A stretch of DNA of 12,331 bases from an uncultured Eubacteriales bacterium (GCA_900554705.1 USIH01000052.1:1-12331); one strand, 5' to 3'. Positions 1-6,614 are shown, numbered from the stretch's first letter. A program made the numbers and translations. Notes: a model not told the origin generated them from the sequence alone.

Positions 1-1550
1 CCCTGACAGTGGCCAAGGAGCTGTCCGGCGGCGGCGAGGCGCTGAACGGTTACCTCTCCGGCGCGCTGGATTACCGCTTCCGTGTGCTGCGCCCCGACGG
101 AACGCTGTATGTCCCGGCAGGCACGGCCTATCAGGTGCTGGAGGGCGCCTCCGCCGTGGGCAGCGGCACGGTGACGGACGGTGGATACTTCACTCTGAAG
201 GCGGGGCAGATGGCGCAGTTTACCGACATGATGGCGCTGGGCGGCGGACAATACGCCTATGTGGTGGAGGAGACGATGCCCTCCGGGCTCACCGGCCAGT
301 ATGAGCAGGTGCAGTACACCGTGGGCAGCGGCACCGGCACCGCCGCCACGCCCTCCGCGTCCCGGGAATTCACCGGCTACCGCACCGATACCCTCACCGC
401 CGCCGAGACCCAGCTGGTAACGTACCGCAATGTGGTGGACACCCATGCGCTGGGCGAGCTGCGGGTGACAAAGCAGGTGGCGGAGGGCTCCGTCTGCCCC
501 GACGGGCAGGTGTTCGGCATCGCCGTATCGCTGGGCGGCAGCCCCGTTCCGGCGGGGACGCCCTACACGGTGAACGGGGAGACCCGGACGGTGGAAACGG
601 CGGGCATCGTGGCGCTGGCTCACGGGGAGACGGCGGTGTTCACGGGCCTGCTGGCGGGCACGGCCTACGCCGTGACGGAAACGCCGCCGGAGGGCTGGCG
701 CGCCGCTTTTGACGCCGCCGTCACGGCGGAGGTGGAAAAGGCCGTCACCGCACAGGTCACGGAGGTCGTCCGTTCCAATGTCCTGACGCAGGTGCTCGCC
801 GCCATGGGCATGACGAAAGAGCAGTATGACGCAGCGGTCGCAGCCGGTGCACTGACCGAAGAGCAGCTTGCCGCCATCAACGCAGCAGTCGATACGCAGA
901 TGGCAAGCCAGACCGTGCAGGACACCATCACCGCAAACGTCGCGACACAGATGGGCAGCGAAACGATCCAAGCGACCATCGCCTCCAAGACCGACGAGCA
1001 GGTCGCGCTCCTCATCGAGCAGAACATGAACTCCCCCGAGGTGCAGGCCAAGATCACGGCGGCTCTGGAGCAGGCGGCTTCCGGCGCGGCGAGCATCAGC
1101 GCGCTGAAAGAGCAGCTTGACGCCTATGCCACCTTCTACTACGGACTGAACCAATACACGCAGGGTGTCGCAAGCGCAAAGGACGGTGCCGATCAGCTCA
1201 GCGCGGGCGCTTCCAGCCTGAACGCGGGCAGCAAGACGCTCGTGAGCGGCATGAACGAGCTGTGCGACGGTATCCTCACGCTGAAGAACGGCGCGCCCGC
1301 TCTGGTCGACGGCGTGAAGCAGCTGCGTGACGGCGCGATGCAGCTTTCCGACGGTCTGACGCAGTTTAACGAAGAAGGCGTACAGAAGATCCTTGACGCC
1401 GTGGACGGCAACCTTGCAGGCCTCTATGCCCGCATCCGCGCGATGGCGGACGTTAGCCGCGATTACCGCGCCTTCGCCGGCATCTCCGACGACATGGACG
1501 GTCAGGTCAAGTTCATCTACCGCACCGACGTCATTGAGGACGCCGAATGA
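1..1550 (+). CDS. Partial surface protein: CnaB-like repeats joined to a heptad-repeat coiled-coil region (5' end missing)
   Basis: The reading frame is already open at the left edge (codons for L-T precede the GTG at 9), so the start lies outside; residues are counted from that GTG. Residues 1-145 look like a complete CnaB/SpaA-type isopeptide domain: Lys3, Glu88 in VVEETMP and Asn141 in TYRNVVD are the expected cross-linking set. A second such domain begins at LRVTK (Lys155) and reaches TETPPEGW (Glu224, Trp230), but its Asn-bearing final strand is absent. From about residue 232 the protein turns into alanine/glutamine-rich helix. Residues 390-455 then carry 7-residue repeats of the xxxLxxG type (QLSAG, SLNAG, QLRDG, QLSDG), as in YhgE/Pip-like proteins, and the end is FIYRTDVIEDAE. 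There is no LPXTG motif or C-terminal membrane segment. Domain assignment is by pattern; the join itself is suspect (see the breakpoint entry). Confidence 0.75.
   Translation, partial: LTVAKELSGGGEALNGYLSGALDYRFRVLRPDGTLYVPAGTAYQVLEGASAVGSGTVTDGGYFTLKAGQMAQFTDMMALGGGQYAYVVEETMPSGLTGQYEQVQYTVGSGTGTAATPSASREFTGYRTDTLTAAETQLVTYRNVVDTHALGELRVTKQVAEGSVCPDGQVFGIAVSLGGSPVPAGTPYTVNGETRTVETAGIVALAHGETAVFTGLLAGTAYAVTETPPEGWRAAFDAAVTAEVEKAVTAQVTEVVRSNVLTQVLAAMGMTKEQYDAAVAAGALTEEQLAAINAAVDTQMASQTVQDTITANVATQMGSETIQATIASKTDEQVALLIEQNMNSPEVQAKITAALEQAASGAASISALKEQLDAYATFYYGLNQYTQGVASAKDGADQLSAGASSLNAGSKTLVSGMNELCDGILTLKNGAPALVDGVKQLRDGAMQLSDGLTQFNEEGVQKILDAVDGNLAGLYARIRAMADVSRDYRAFAGISDDMDGQVKFIYRTDVIEDAE
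690..712. other. Composition and domain breakpoint inside the first gene
   Basis: The CnaB-like half and the coiled-coil half meet here, around a GGCGCGCC octamer at 697-704. By hand count valine codons change from about 19 GTG and 2 GTC before this point to about 7 GTG and 14 GTC between it and 1550. The GTC-rich style continues in the downstream genes. The exact joint cannot be placed to the base. It is either a recombination joint or an assembly artefact. Confidence 0.55.
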
Positions 1551-2260
1551 AATTTCTCGTCACGATCTCCGCTCTGTTTATGCTGGGCGGCAGCGCAGGC
1601 TACCTCTGCGAGCTGATCTACCGGAGGATCGTACACGGCAAGTGGATCAACCCCGGCTTTCTCTCCGGTCCCTGCCTGCCGCTCTACGGCAGCGGCGTGC
1701 TGCTGCTCTACGGATGCAGCAGTCTTGACCTTTCGTTTCTGTCCTCCCCTGCTGCGCAGGACGCAGTGCGCATCGTCTTTCTTGCGATCCTCCTGACGGC
1801 GCTGGAGTACGTGACCGGCATCGTGTTTACCACCGTTTATCACGTAAAGCTCTGGGATTACAGCAAGCGCCCCGGCAACATTCAGGGCGTGATCTGCCCG
1901 CTGTTCAGCCTGATCTGGGCGGCGGCAGGCGCGGGCTATGTGCTGCTCCTGCATCCGCATCTGGTGCGCTTTGTCCGCTGGCTGGTCGACAATCCCTTCT
2001 ACAGCTACTTCTGCGGGATGTACGTGGGCGTGTTCCTCGTTGACGTGTGCTATTCGTTCAACGTCGTGAAAAAGCTCAAGGCCTTCGCGGAAGAGCGTCA
2101 GCTCCAGATCCGTTACGAGAATCTGAAGCTGTCCATCGCCAAAAACGCGCGCAAGCGCAGCTTCCTCTTCGCTTTCCGTACCCCTTCGGATCTGCGGGAG
2201 GAGCTGGAACGCTACCGCGAGACGCTGCGGGAGAACGGCAAACGCAGATCCCGCAAATGA
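1547..2260 (+). CDS. Putative ABC transporter permease-like membrane protein (PF06541, CmpB-type)
   Basis: This 237-residue integral membrane protein has the features of the 'putative ABC-transporter type IV' family (PF06541), which is common in Firmicutes and has no settled function. Visible signatures are a first membrane segment running into CELIYRR (21-27), GFLSGPCLPLYG (37-48), LEYVTG (86-91) and WDYSKRPGNIQGVICP (103-118). About five hydrophobic segments are followed by a basic cytoplasmic tail (about 155-237, rich in Lys/Arg/Glu). The ATG overlaps the previous stop as ATGA, and GAGGA at 1536-1540 lies 6 bases upstream, so the two genes are probably translationally coupled. Despite the family name no ABC ATPase gene is next to it, so transport is unproven. 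Codon use matches the rest of the window. Confidence 0.8.
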   Translation: MKFLVTISALFMLGGSAGYLCELIYRRIVHGKWINPGFLSGPCLPLYGSGVLLLYGCSSLDLSFLSSPAAQDAVRIVFLAILLTALEYVTGIVFTTVYHVKLWDYSKRPGNIQGVICPLFSLIWAAAGAGYVLLLHPHLVRFVRWLVDNPFYSYFCGMYVGVFLVDVCYSFNVVKKLKAFAEERQLQIRYENLKLSIAKNARKRSFLFAFRTPSDLREELERYRETLRENGKRRSRK

Positions 2261-2263
2261 CCG

Positions 2264-2302
2264 ATTGTTGTCCGCCTCACAAGAGACGGACAACAATTTT
2301 TT
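2264..2302 (+). terminator. Rho-independent terminator after the PF06541 gene
   Basis: A perfect 11-bp stem (2264-2274 with 2287-2297) is extended inside the loop by three further pairs (2276-2278 with 2283-2285) and is followed by a run of six T (2297-2302). It starts 4 bases after the stop codon at 2260 and separates the surface-protein genes from the redox pair. Confidence 0.9.
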
Positions 2303-2321
2303 GCCAAAATGCAAAAGGCGC

Positions 2322-2350
2322 TTTTCAATTTGTCGAAAACGTGGTATAAC
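2322..2350 (+). promoter_or_regulatory. Sigma-A-like promoter of the FTR-thioredoxin pair
   Basis: TTTTCA (2322-2327), a 17-base spacer and TATAAC (2345-2350) lie in an AT-rich gap between the terminator and the FTR ribosome binding site. The -10 box is good and the -35 box moderate (4 of 6). The predicted leader is about 20 bases. Confidence 0.55.
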
Positions 2351-2378
2351 CAAAGGAGAAACACAGGAGGTGAAGGCC

Positions 2379-2579
2379 ATGAAGATCACGTTAAATCCGG
2401 ATCCGGAGATCGTGAAAACCGTTCGGGAGGGACTCAAGCGAACCGGCGGCTATTGCCCCTGCCGCCGCGAGCGAAAGGAAGAGTACAAGTGTATGTGCAA
2501 GGAATTTCGTGAGCAGCTTGCCGATCCGAACTTCGAGGGCTACTGTCACTGTATGCTCTACTACAAAACCAGAGACTAA
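2379..2579 (+). CDS. Ferredoxin:thioredoxin reductase catalytic chain, short clostridial form
   Basis: This 66-residue protein carries three Cys-X-Cys motifs in the order of the FTR catalytic chain: CPC at 26-28, CMC at 38-40 and CHC at 56-58, ending CHCMLYYKTRD. In plant FTR such cysteines hold a 4Fe-4S cluster and an adjacent redox disulfide that passes ferredoxin electrons to thioredoxin. By motif order C26, C38, C40 and C56 would be the ligands and C28-C58 the disulfide. Spacing (9 then 15 residues between motifs) differs from the plant 16 and 8, as in short anaerobe homologues. The ATG at 2379 is chosen over the longer open frame because AGGAGG (2365-2370) lies 8 bases upstream. The thioredoxin gene follows after 13 bases, with its ribosome binding site overlapping this stop codon. 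No variable (alpha) subunit gene is present. Confidence 0.87.
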   Translation: MKITLNPDPEIVKTVREGLKRTGGYCPCRRERKEEYKCMCKEFREQLADPNFEGYCHCMLYYKTRD

Positions 2580-2592
2580 GGAGGAAATCGCC

Positions 2593-2907
2593 ATGGCAGA
2601 GATCGTCATTACTGCGGAGAATTTTGAAAAAGAGGTCTTGCAGTCGCAGGTTCCCGTGCTGCTCGATTTTTGGGCAACGTGGTGCGGGCCGTGCCGCATG
2701 ATCGCGCCGCACGTCGCGCAGATCGCGGAGGAATACGAAGGTGTCGTCAAGGTCGGCAAGGTCAACGTCGACGAAGAGCCGGAGCTTGCCACCTCCTTCC
2801 ACATCGACAGCATTCCGACGCTTGTCGTGATGTCGCAGGGTCAGGTCACCGCCACCGCCGTCGGCTATCGCGACGCCGGTCAGATCAAAACGCTGCTGAA
2901 TCTCTAA
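2593..2907 (+). CDS. trxA: Thioredoxin
   Basis: This 104-residue protein is of normal length for thioredoxin. The redox-active WCGPC is at residues 30-34 and the conserved cis-proline at residue 75 in SIPTLVV; the DFWATWCGPCR stretch is typical. It is a cytoplasmic dithiol reductant for enzymes such as peroxiredoxins and reductases. The start ATG at 2593 has AAGGAGG (2578-2584) 8 bases upstream, and that site overlaps the stop of the FTR gene, so the pair is co-translated. The pairing implies that this thioredoxin is reduced by the FTR chain, and so by ferredoxin, rather than only by an NADPH-dependent reductase, which is not encoded here. The partnership is inference from adjacency. Confidence 0.95.
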   Translation: MAEIVITAENFEKEVLQSQVPVLLDFWATWCGPCRMIAPHVAQIAEEYEGVVKVGKVNVDEEPELATSFHIDSIPTLVVMSQGQVTATAVGYRDAGQIKTLLNL

Positions 2908-2928
2908 ATCCTTACTCCCCGAAATTGA

Positions 2929-2970
2929 TATGCGCCCCCAATACCAGACACCCAGTATTGGGGGCGCATA
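2929..2970 (+). terminator. 16-bp perfect hairpin ending the FTR-thioredoxin unit
   Basis: Arms 2929-2944 and 2955-2970 are perfectly complementary (core GCGCCCCCAATAC) around a 10-base loop, about 20 bases after the thioredoxin stop. Only a weak T tail (TTATC) follows, so it may work as an imperfect terminator or a 3'-end stabiliser and let some transcription into the serpins. Confidence 0.65.
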
Positions 2971-3000
2971 TTATCAGTGTGCGGCTTCTGCGGCTTTTTT

Positions 3001-3029
3001 TGGAACTTTTTCCGGTGTGTCTCGTCTTA
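3001..3029 (+). promoter_or_regulatory. Candidate ECF-sigma promoter of the serpin genes
   Basis: TGGAAC (3001-3006) is followed by a T-rich start of the spacer, exactly 16 bases (3007-3022), then CGTCTTA (3023-3029). This fits the AAC-N16-CGTC arrangement of Bacillus-type ECF sigma factors (sigma-X/M/V), in which a T tract after the -35 box is usual. Transcription would start near 3034, about 28 bases before the TTG start, leaving room for the ribosome binding site. I see no good sigma-A promoter in the 2971-3061 gap. Confidence 0.6.
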
Positions 3030-3061
3030 ACAGTATTCCAACGGAAAGGGGCCACCTTATT

Positions 3062-4300
3062 TTGAAACGAATTTTACCTTTGCTGCTTGCCGTGGCGCTG
3101 CTTTTGGGCGGCTGCGCCGGAAAATCCGCCGTGCCGGACGCGACGACCGCGCCGCAGCGCGCCTCCGGCACGCAAGCGCTCTACGCCTCCGCGCACAGCG
3201 CCGCCATTGAACCGCTCGCGCCGGACGAAACCTTCGCCCGCGCCGCCGTCTCCTTCTCGCTCTCCCTGCTCAAGAACGACATCGCAGCAAATGAGACGGA
3301 CATTCTGTCCCCCTACAGCGTCCTGACCGCCCTTGCTATGACGGCAAACGGCGCGGACGGAAACACGCTCGCGCAGATGGAGCAGGTGCTGGGACTGCCC
3401 GCCCCCGAGCTCAACCGCTACCTGTGCGCAAACGTGCAGCAGCAGGGCGACGAGCTTGTCACGGCAAACTCCGTCTGGTTTGCCAACGGCTGCGGCGTAT
3501 CAGATGAATTTCTCTCTCTTCTGGCCGACTGCTATAAGGCAGATGCGTTTGCCGCCGACTTTAACGAACAGACCATAGACGACGCGAACGCGTGGGTCAG
3601 CGACCACACGGACGGCCGCATCCCCACGCTGCTGGATCGTCTGGAGCCGAACACCATCATGCTACTGCTCAACGCGCTGACCTTCGACGCCGAGTGGGAA
3701 ACGCCCTTTGAGGCCGAGCGCACCGGCGACGCATCCTTCACCACCGCCGACGGGACGGAGCAGACCGTCTCCATGATGCACGGCCGCGCGCCGGTCTATT
3801 TGGAGGACGACCTCTGCACCGGCTTTGAAAAGCCCTACAGCGGCGGCCGCTACCGGATGATCGCGCTGCTGCCGAAAACGGATCTGCGCACGCTTCTGGA
3901 CGGACTGGACACGGAGCGCTGGTTTGCGCTGCTCGACGGCGCGGAGGATGCCTCCGTCGAGGTCGCCATGCCGCGCCTGTCGCTTGAAACCTCGCGGATG
4001 CTGCGCAACACGCTCAGCGCGATGGGTATGCCGGACGCCTTTGACGCAAGCAAGGCAGACCTTTCCCGTCTGTGCAGCGCCTCTGCGTATATCGGTCAAG
4101 TAGTCCACAAGACCTTTCTGACGGTAGACGAGGACGGCACACAGGCCGCCGCCGCGACCGCAGTTGAAATTATGGAAAAGGCGATCCACTGGGAGGGTCG
4201 GCAGATCGTTCTGAACCGTCCCTTCCTGCTTGCCATCGTCGACAGCCAGACGGGGCTTCCCGTCTTCCTCGGAACGGTCAATGAAATTACGAAAGGATGA
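3062..4300 (+). CDS. Serpin-family protease inhibitor, lipoprotein (first of two)
   Basis: This 412-residue protein is predicted to be secreted and lipid-anchored. The signal peptide MKRILPLLLAVALLLGGC ends in a lipobox with Cys18, and a linker runs to about residue 50. The serpin fold is seen in ILSPYSVLTALAMTANG (81-97), NALTFDAEW (204-212), VVHKTFLTVDEDG (347-359) and RPFLLAIVDSQTGLPVFLG (386-404). The hinge GTQAAAATA (359-367) has the small residues of inhibitory serpins, which trap target proteases covalently. Taking Gly359 as P15, P1-P1' is Lys373-Ala374, suggesting trypsin-like targets (inference, plus or minus a few residues). The TTG start at 3062 is preferred: AAGGGG lies 10 bases upstream and the N-terminus then matches the second serpin. 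The open frame upstream of it would run through the hairpin and promoter. Five further cysteines occur in the mature chain. Confidence 0.9.
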   Translation: MKRILPLLLAVALLLGGCAGKSAVPDATTAPQRASGTQALYASAHSAAIEPLAPDETFARAAVSFSLSLLKNDIAANETDILSPYSVLTALAMTANGADGNTLAQMEQVLGLPAPELNRYLCANVQQQGDELVTANSVWFANGCGVSDEFLSLLADCYKADAFAADFNEQTIDDANAWVSDHTDGRIPTLLDRLEPNTIMLLLNALTFDAEWETPFEAERTGDASFTTADGTEQTVSMMHGRAPVYLEDDLCTGFEKPYSGGRYRMIALLPKTDLRTLLDGLDTERWFALLDGAEDASVEVAMPRLSLETSRMLRNTLSAMGMPDAFDASKADLSRLCSASAYIGQVVHKTFLTVDEDGTQAAAATAVEIMEKAIHWEGRQIVLNRPFLLAIVDSQTGLPVFLGTVNEITKG

Positions 4301-4305
4301 GGAAA

Positions 4306-5610
4306 ATGAAACGAATCGTATGCTTACTGCTTCTGTGCGCGCTGCTGCTCTCCGGCTGCGGTAAAAAAGCCGCTCCCGCAGCGACCGGCGCGACCGACAC
4401 CCCCACGAGCGACATTCCCACGACCGAAGCGCCGCCCCTGACCGAGCTGCGCCACACCGGCTTCAGCGGCTCGAAGAACCTGATGGAGAATGTCATGGCG
4501 TCCGCCGTCTCTCCGCTTGCCGCGGACGAAACCTTTGCCAAGGCCAGCCTCGGCTTCTCCGCCGAGCTGCTCAAGCACACCTATCAGTCCGGCAAGACCC
4601 TCGTGATCTCCCCTTACAGCATTCTGACCGCCCTTGCCATGACGGCAAACGGCGCGGGCGGCGAAACGCTTGCGCAGTTTGAAAGCGCGTTCGGTATGCC
4701 CGTGGCGGAGCTGAACCGCTATCTCTACACGCTGGAAAAGAACGCAGGCGAAGAGCTGGTCTCGGCCAACTCTCTCTGGTTCAGCGATATGGCGGACTTC
4801 GTCGTCAAGCAGGATTTCCTGCAACGCAACGCCGACTATTACGGCGCGGAGACCTATCAGTCCGCTTTTGACGCGCAGGCAGTCGAGCGGATCAACGCGT
4901 GGGTCAAGGAACATACCAAGGAGCGCATCGAGCGCATCGTTGAAGACCTTGACCCGATGGCGCGCATGGTGCTGATCAATGCGCTCACCTTCGATGCCAA
5001 ATGGGCCAATCCTTATGAGGAAGCCTTCACCCGCGACGGCACCTTCCACGCAGCCGACGGCTCGACGCAGAAATCGACCATGCTCTACTCCGAGGAGGAC
5101 ACCTACCTCGACGACGGCAAGGCCACCGGCTTTGTCAAGCCCTACAGCGGCGGCCGCTACAGCTTCTTCGCGCTGCTGCCCAAGGAAGGCGTCTCCATGG
5201 ACGACTACGTCAGCACTCTGAGCGGCGAAGGCCTGTATCGCACGATCGTAAACGCGTCGGATGAGACCGTCCATGCGGCCATGCCCGCGCTGAAGGTTGA
5301 GACCGACCTCCATCTCAAAGAGGCGCTGGTCGCCATGGGTCTGACGGATGCCTTCTCGATGACCCGCGCCGATTTCAGCGGCATCAGCAACACGCCGCTC
5401 TATGTCGACGAGGTCCTGCACAAGACCTATTTCTCCCTGGATAACGAAGGCACGCAGGCAGCCGCCGTCACAGCCGCTATCATGGTATGTACAAGTGTAG
5501 AGATGCCCGAACCGAAGAAGGTCATCATCGACCGCCCGTACGTCATGGGCATTTTGGACAACGAAAGCAAGGAAATTCTCTTCTTCGGCGTCATCAACAG
5601 CCTCGAATAA
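4306..5610 (+). CDS. Serpin-family protease inhibitor, lipoprotein (second of two)
   Basis: This 434-residue protein is a paralogue of the previous gene. The signal peptide MKRIVCLLLLCALLLSGC has a lipobox at LSGC with Cys18, followed by a Pro/Thr/Ala-rich linker to about residue 45. Serpin signatures include VISPYSILTALAMTANG, NALTFDAKW, HKTYFSLDNEG and RPYVMGILDNESKEILFFG. The hinge starts at Gly382 (P15): GTQAAAVTAAIMVCTS, which places P1-P1' at Thr396-Ser397 with Cys395 at P2. This suggests elastase-like rather than trypsin-like targets (inference). Cys395 is the only cysteine of the mature protein besides the lipid-bearing one. The start at 4306 is chosen because AAAGG (4292-4296) is 9 bases upstream; the ATG at 4297, overlapping the previous stop, would have no spacing. 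The genes lie 5 bases apart and are surely co-transcribed. A bidirectional terminator follows. Confidence 0.9.
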   Translation: MKRIVCLLLLCALLLSGCGKKAAPAATGATDTPTSDIPTTEAPPLTELRHTGFSGSKNLMENVMASAVSPLAADETFAKASLGFSAELLKHTYQSGKTLVISPYSILTALAMTANGAGGETLAQFESAFGMPVAELNRYLYTLEKNAGEELVSANSLWFSDMADFVVKQDFLQRNADYYGAETYQSAFDAQAVERINAWVKEHTKERIERIVEDLDPMARMVLINALTFDAKWANPYEEAFTRDGTFHAADGSTQKSTMLYSEEDTYLDDGKATGFVKPYSGGRYSFFALLPKEGVSMDDYVSTLSGEGLYRTIVNASDETVHAAMPALKVETDLHLKEALVAMGLTDAFSMTRADFSGISNTPLYVDEVLHKTYFSLDNEGTQAAAVTAAIMVCTSVEMPEPKKVIIDRPYVMGILDNESKEILFFGVINSLE

Positions 5611-5619
5611 AAACAAACA

Positions 5620-5654
5620 TACCCCCTGCCGGTGGTGGCAGGGGGTACATTTTT
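5620..5654. terminator. Bidirectional terminator between the serpins and the lipid kinase
   Basis: A perfect 11-bp stem (5620-5630 with 5637-5647, core ACCCCCTGCC) and a 6-base loop are followed on the plus strand by five T (5650-5654). The left flank is A-rich (5609-5619), which gives a T-rich tail for the converging minus-strand gene whose stop is at 5657. Confidence 0.88.
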
Positions 5655-5656
5655 CG

Positions 5657-6517
5657 TTATACGCTTACGGGAACCTTCGCGCAGGCGGTATACTGCGTCA
5701 CGCCGAGGATCGTCTCGCCGTCGATCTGGAGCGCCGTGGGCTGGTCAAATTCCACGGTGATCTCCCGTCCGGTCAGGACTTGGCACATCTCCGTATGCTT
5801 CACGTGCTCGCCCTTAAAAATGGAGGGAAAGACCATCAGCGTCTTGAGCTTTCCGGAGCCGAACATGATGCACGTTGAGACCGTGCCGTCGCCGCAGCGC
5901 TGCTGCGCGGGCGTTACCATCATGCCGCCGCCGTAGAACCGGCCGTTCATCGTCGGCGCGAGCCACACCTTGCGGAAATGGTGCACCTTGCCGTCCACCG
6001 TGACCTTCGCGTTGCGGGGCTTAAAGTGGAACAGCAGACCCTTGATGGCGATCGCGGCATAGTTGACCGGCTTTTCCGAGGTCAGGCGCTGCGTGTCGCC
6101 GACCTCGCAGCAGTAGCCGTCGATGCCGTAGCCGACGCCGTTGAGGAAGCGGTAGGTCTTGCCCTTCACCGTCACCGTCGGCAGGCCTTGCAGATACTTC
6201 CCCACGGGGAAAGGGGCTGCTCCCTTCTCCTTGCCCAGATCGTGCAGGAAGTCGTTGCCGCTGCCCACACCGTAGTAAAGCAGCTCCTGCGCGATGGAAA
6301 GTCCCTGCGTGTCGTTGATGAAGCGGTTGAGCGTCCCGTCGCCTCCGGCCAAGATCACACCGTCCTGCTCGGGCAGGCGCGCGAAGAAGTCGGCGTAGCT
6401 GTCGATCTTCGTCATATCGTGGAACACAAGCTCCGCCTCCGGCATACGCAGCCCGCGCGCGGCGGCCTCTCCGGTTCCGTTTCCGGCGTGCGGGTTAAAC
6501 AAAACGTGATAGGTCAT
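5657..6517 (-). CDS. Diacylglycerol kinase family lipid kinase (YegS/BmrU-like)
   Basis: This 286-residue protein is of usual length for the bacterial DAGK/sphingosine-kinase-like family, which phosphorylates lipid substrates with ATP at the inner face of the membrane. Visible signatures are FNPHAGNG (7-14), the nucleotide-binding GGDGTLNRFIND (58-69), GVGSGNDF (83-90, where GTGND is more usual) and the C-terminal QIDGE motif in the beta domain. The ATG at 6517 has only a weak purine-rich ribosome binding site (AAGAGAAG). A TATAAT lies 30 bases upstream. The gene is alone on its strand, between a bidirectional terminator and a divergent promoter region. The exact substrate (diacylglycerol recycling or another lipid) cannot be told from the sequence. 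Confidence 0.9.
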   Translation of the reverse strand: MTYHVLFNPHAGNGTGEAAARGLRMPEAELVFHDMTKIDSYADFFARLPEQDGVILAGGDGTLNRFINDTQGLSIAQELLYYGVGSGNDFLHDLGKEKGAAPFPVGKYLQGLPTVTVKGKTYRFLNGVGYGIDGYCCEVGDTQRLTSEKPVNYAAIAIKGLLFHFKPRNAKVTVDGKVHHFRKVWLAPTMNGRFYGGGMMVTPAQQRCGDGTVSTCIMFGSGKLKTLMVFPSIFKGEHVKHTEMCQVLTGREITVEFDQPTALQIDGETILGVTQYTACAKVPVSV

Positions 6518-6546
6518 CCTACATTCTTCTCTTTCTTTTTTTCTTT

Positions 6547-6575
6547 ATTATACGTGTCGAACCGCGTCGAAACAA
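6547..6575 (-). promoter_or_regulatory. Sigma-A promoter of the lipid kinase
   Basis: Read on the minus strand, TTGTTT (6570-6575) is followed by 17 bases and a consensus TATAAT (6547-6552). The -10 is perfect and the -35 weak. It diverges from the folate-gene promoter about 40 bases away. Confidence 0.65.
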
Positions 6576-6614
6576 TGGACAAAATGAACATTTTGCTCAA
6601 ATCGTCGCAGGCGG

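Noticed and set aside
1170..1390. The 7-residue periodic DNA in the first gene as a tandem repeat or CRISPR-like array
   Set aside because: The periodicity is at protein level (xxxLxxG); the DNA units are not identical and there are no spacers.
2981..3001. GCGGC repeats followed by seven T as a second terminator after thioredoxin
   Set aside because: The GCGGC copies are direct, not inverted, so no stem forms.
2930..3061. A longer N-terminus for the first serpin starting at ATG 2930
   Set aside because: It would translate through the 16-bp hairpin and the candidate ECF promoter and place 44 residues before a lipoprotein signal peptide. The TTG at 3062 has a ribosome binding site and matches the paralogue.
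4324..5616. A 430-codon open frame on the minus strand opposite the second serpin
   Set aside because: It mirrors the GC-rich codons of a clear serpin, runs nearly the whole gene and has no recognisable motif or ribosome binding site.
6585..6606. A second possible ECF motif, TGAAC then CGTC, before the folate gene
   Set aside because: The spacer is 13 bases, not 16, and a near-perfect sigma-A promoter lies just downstream.
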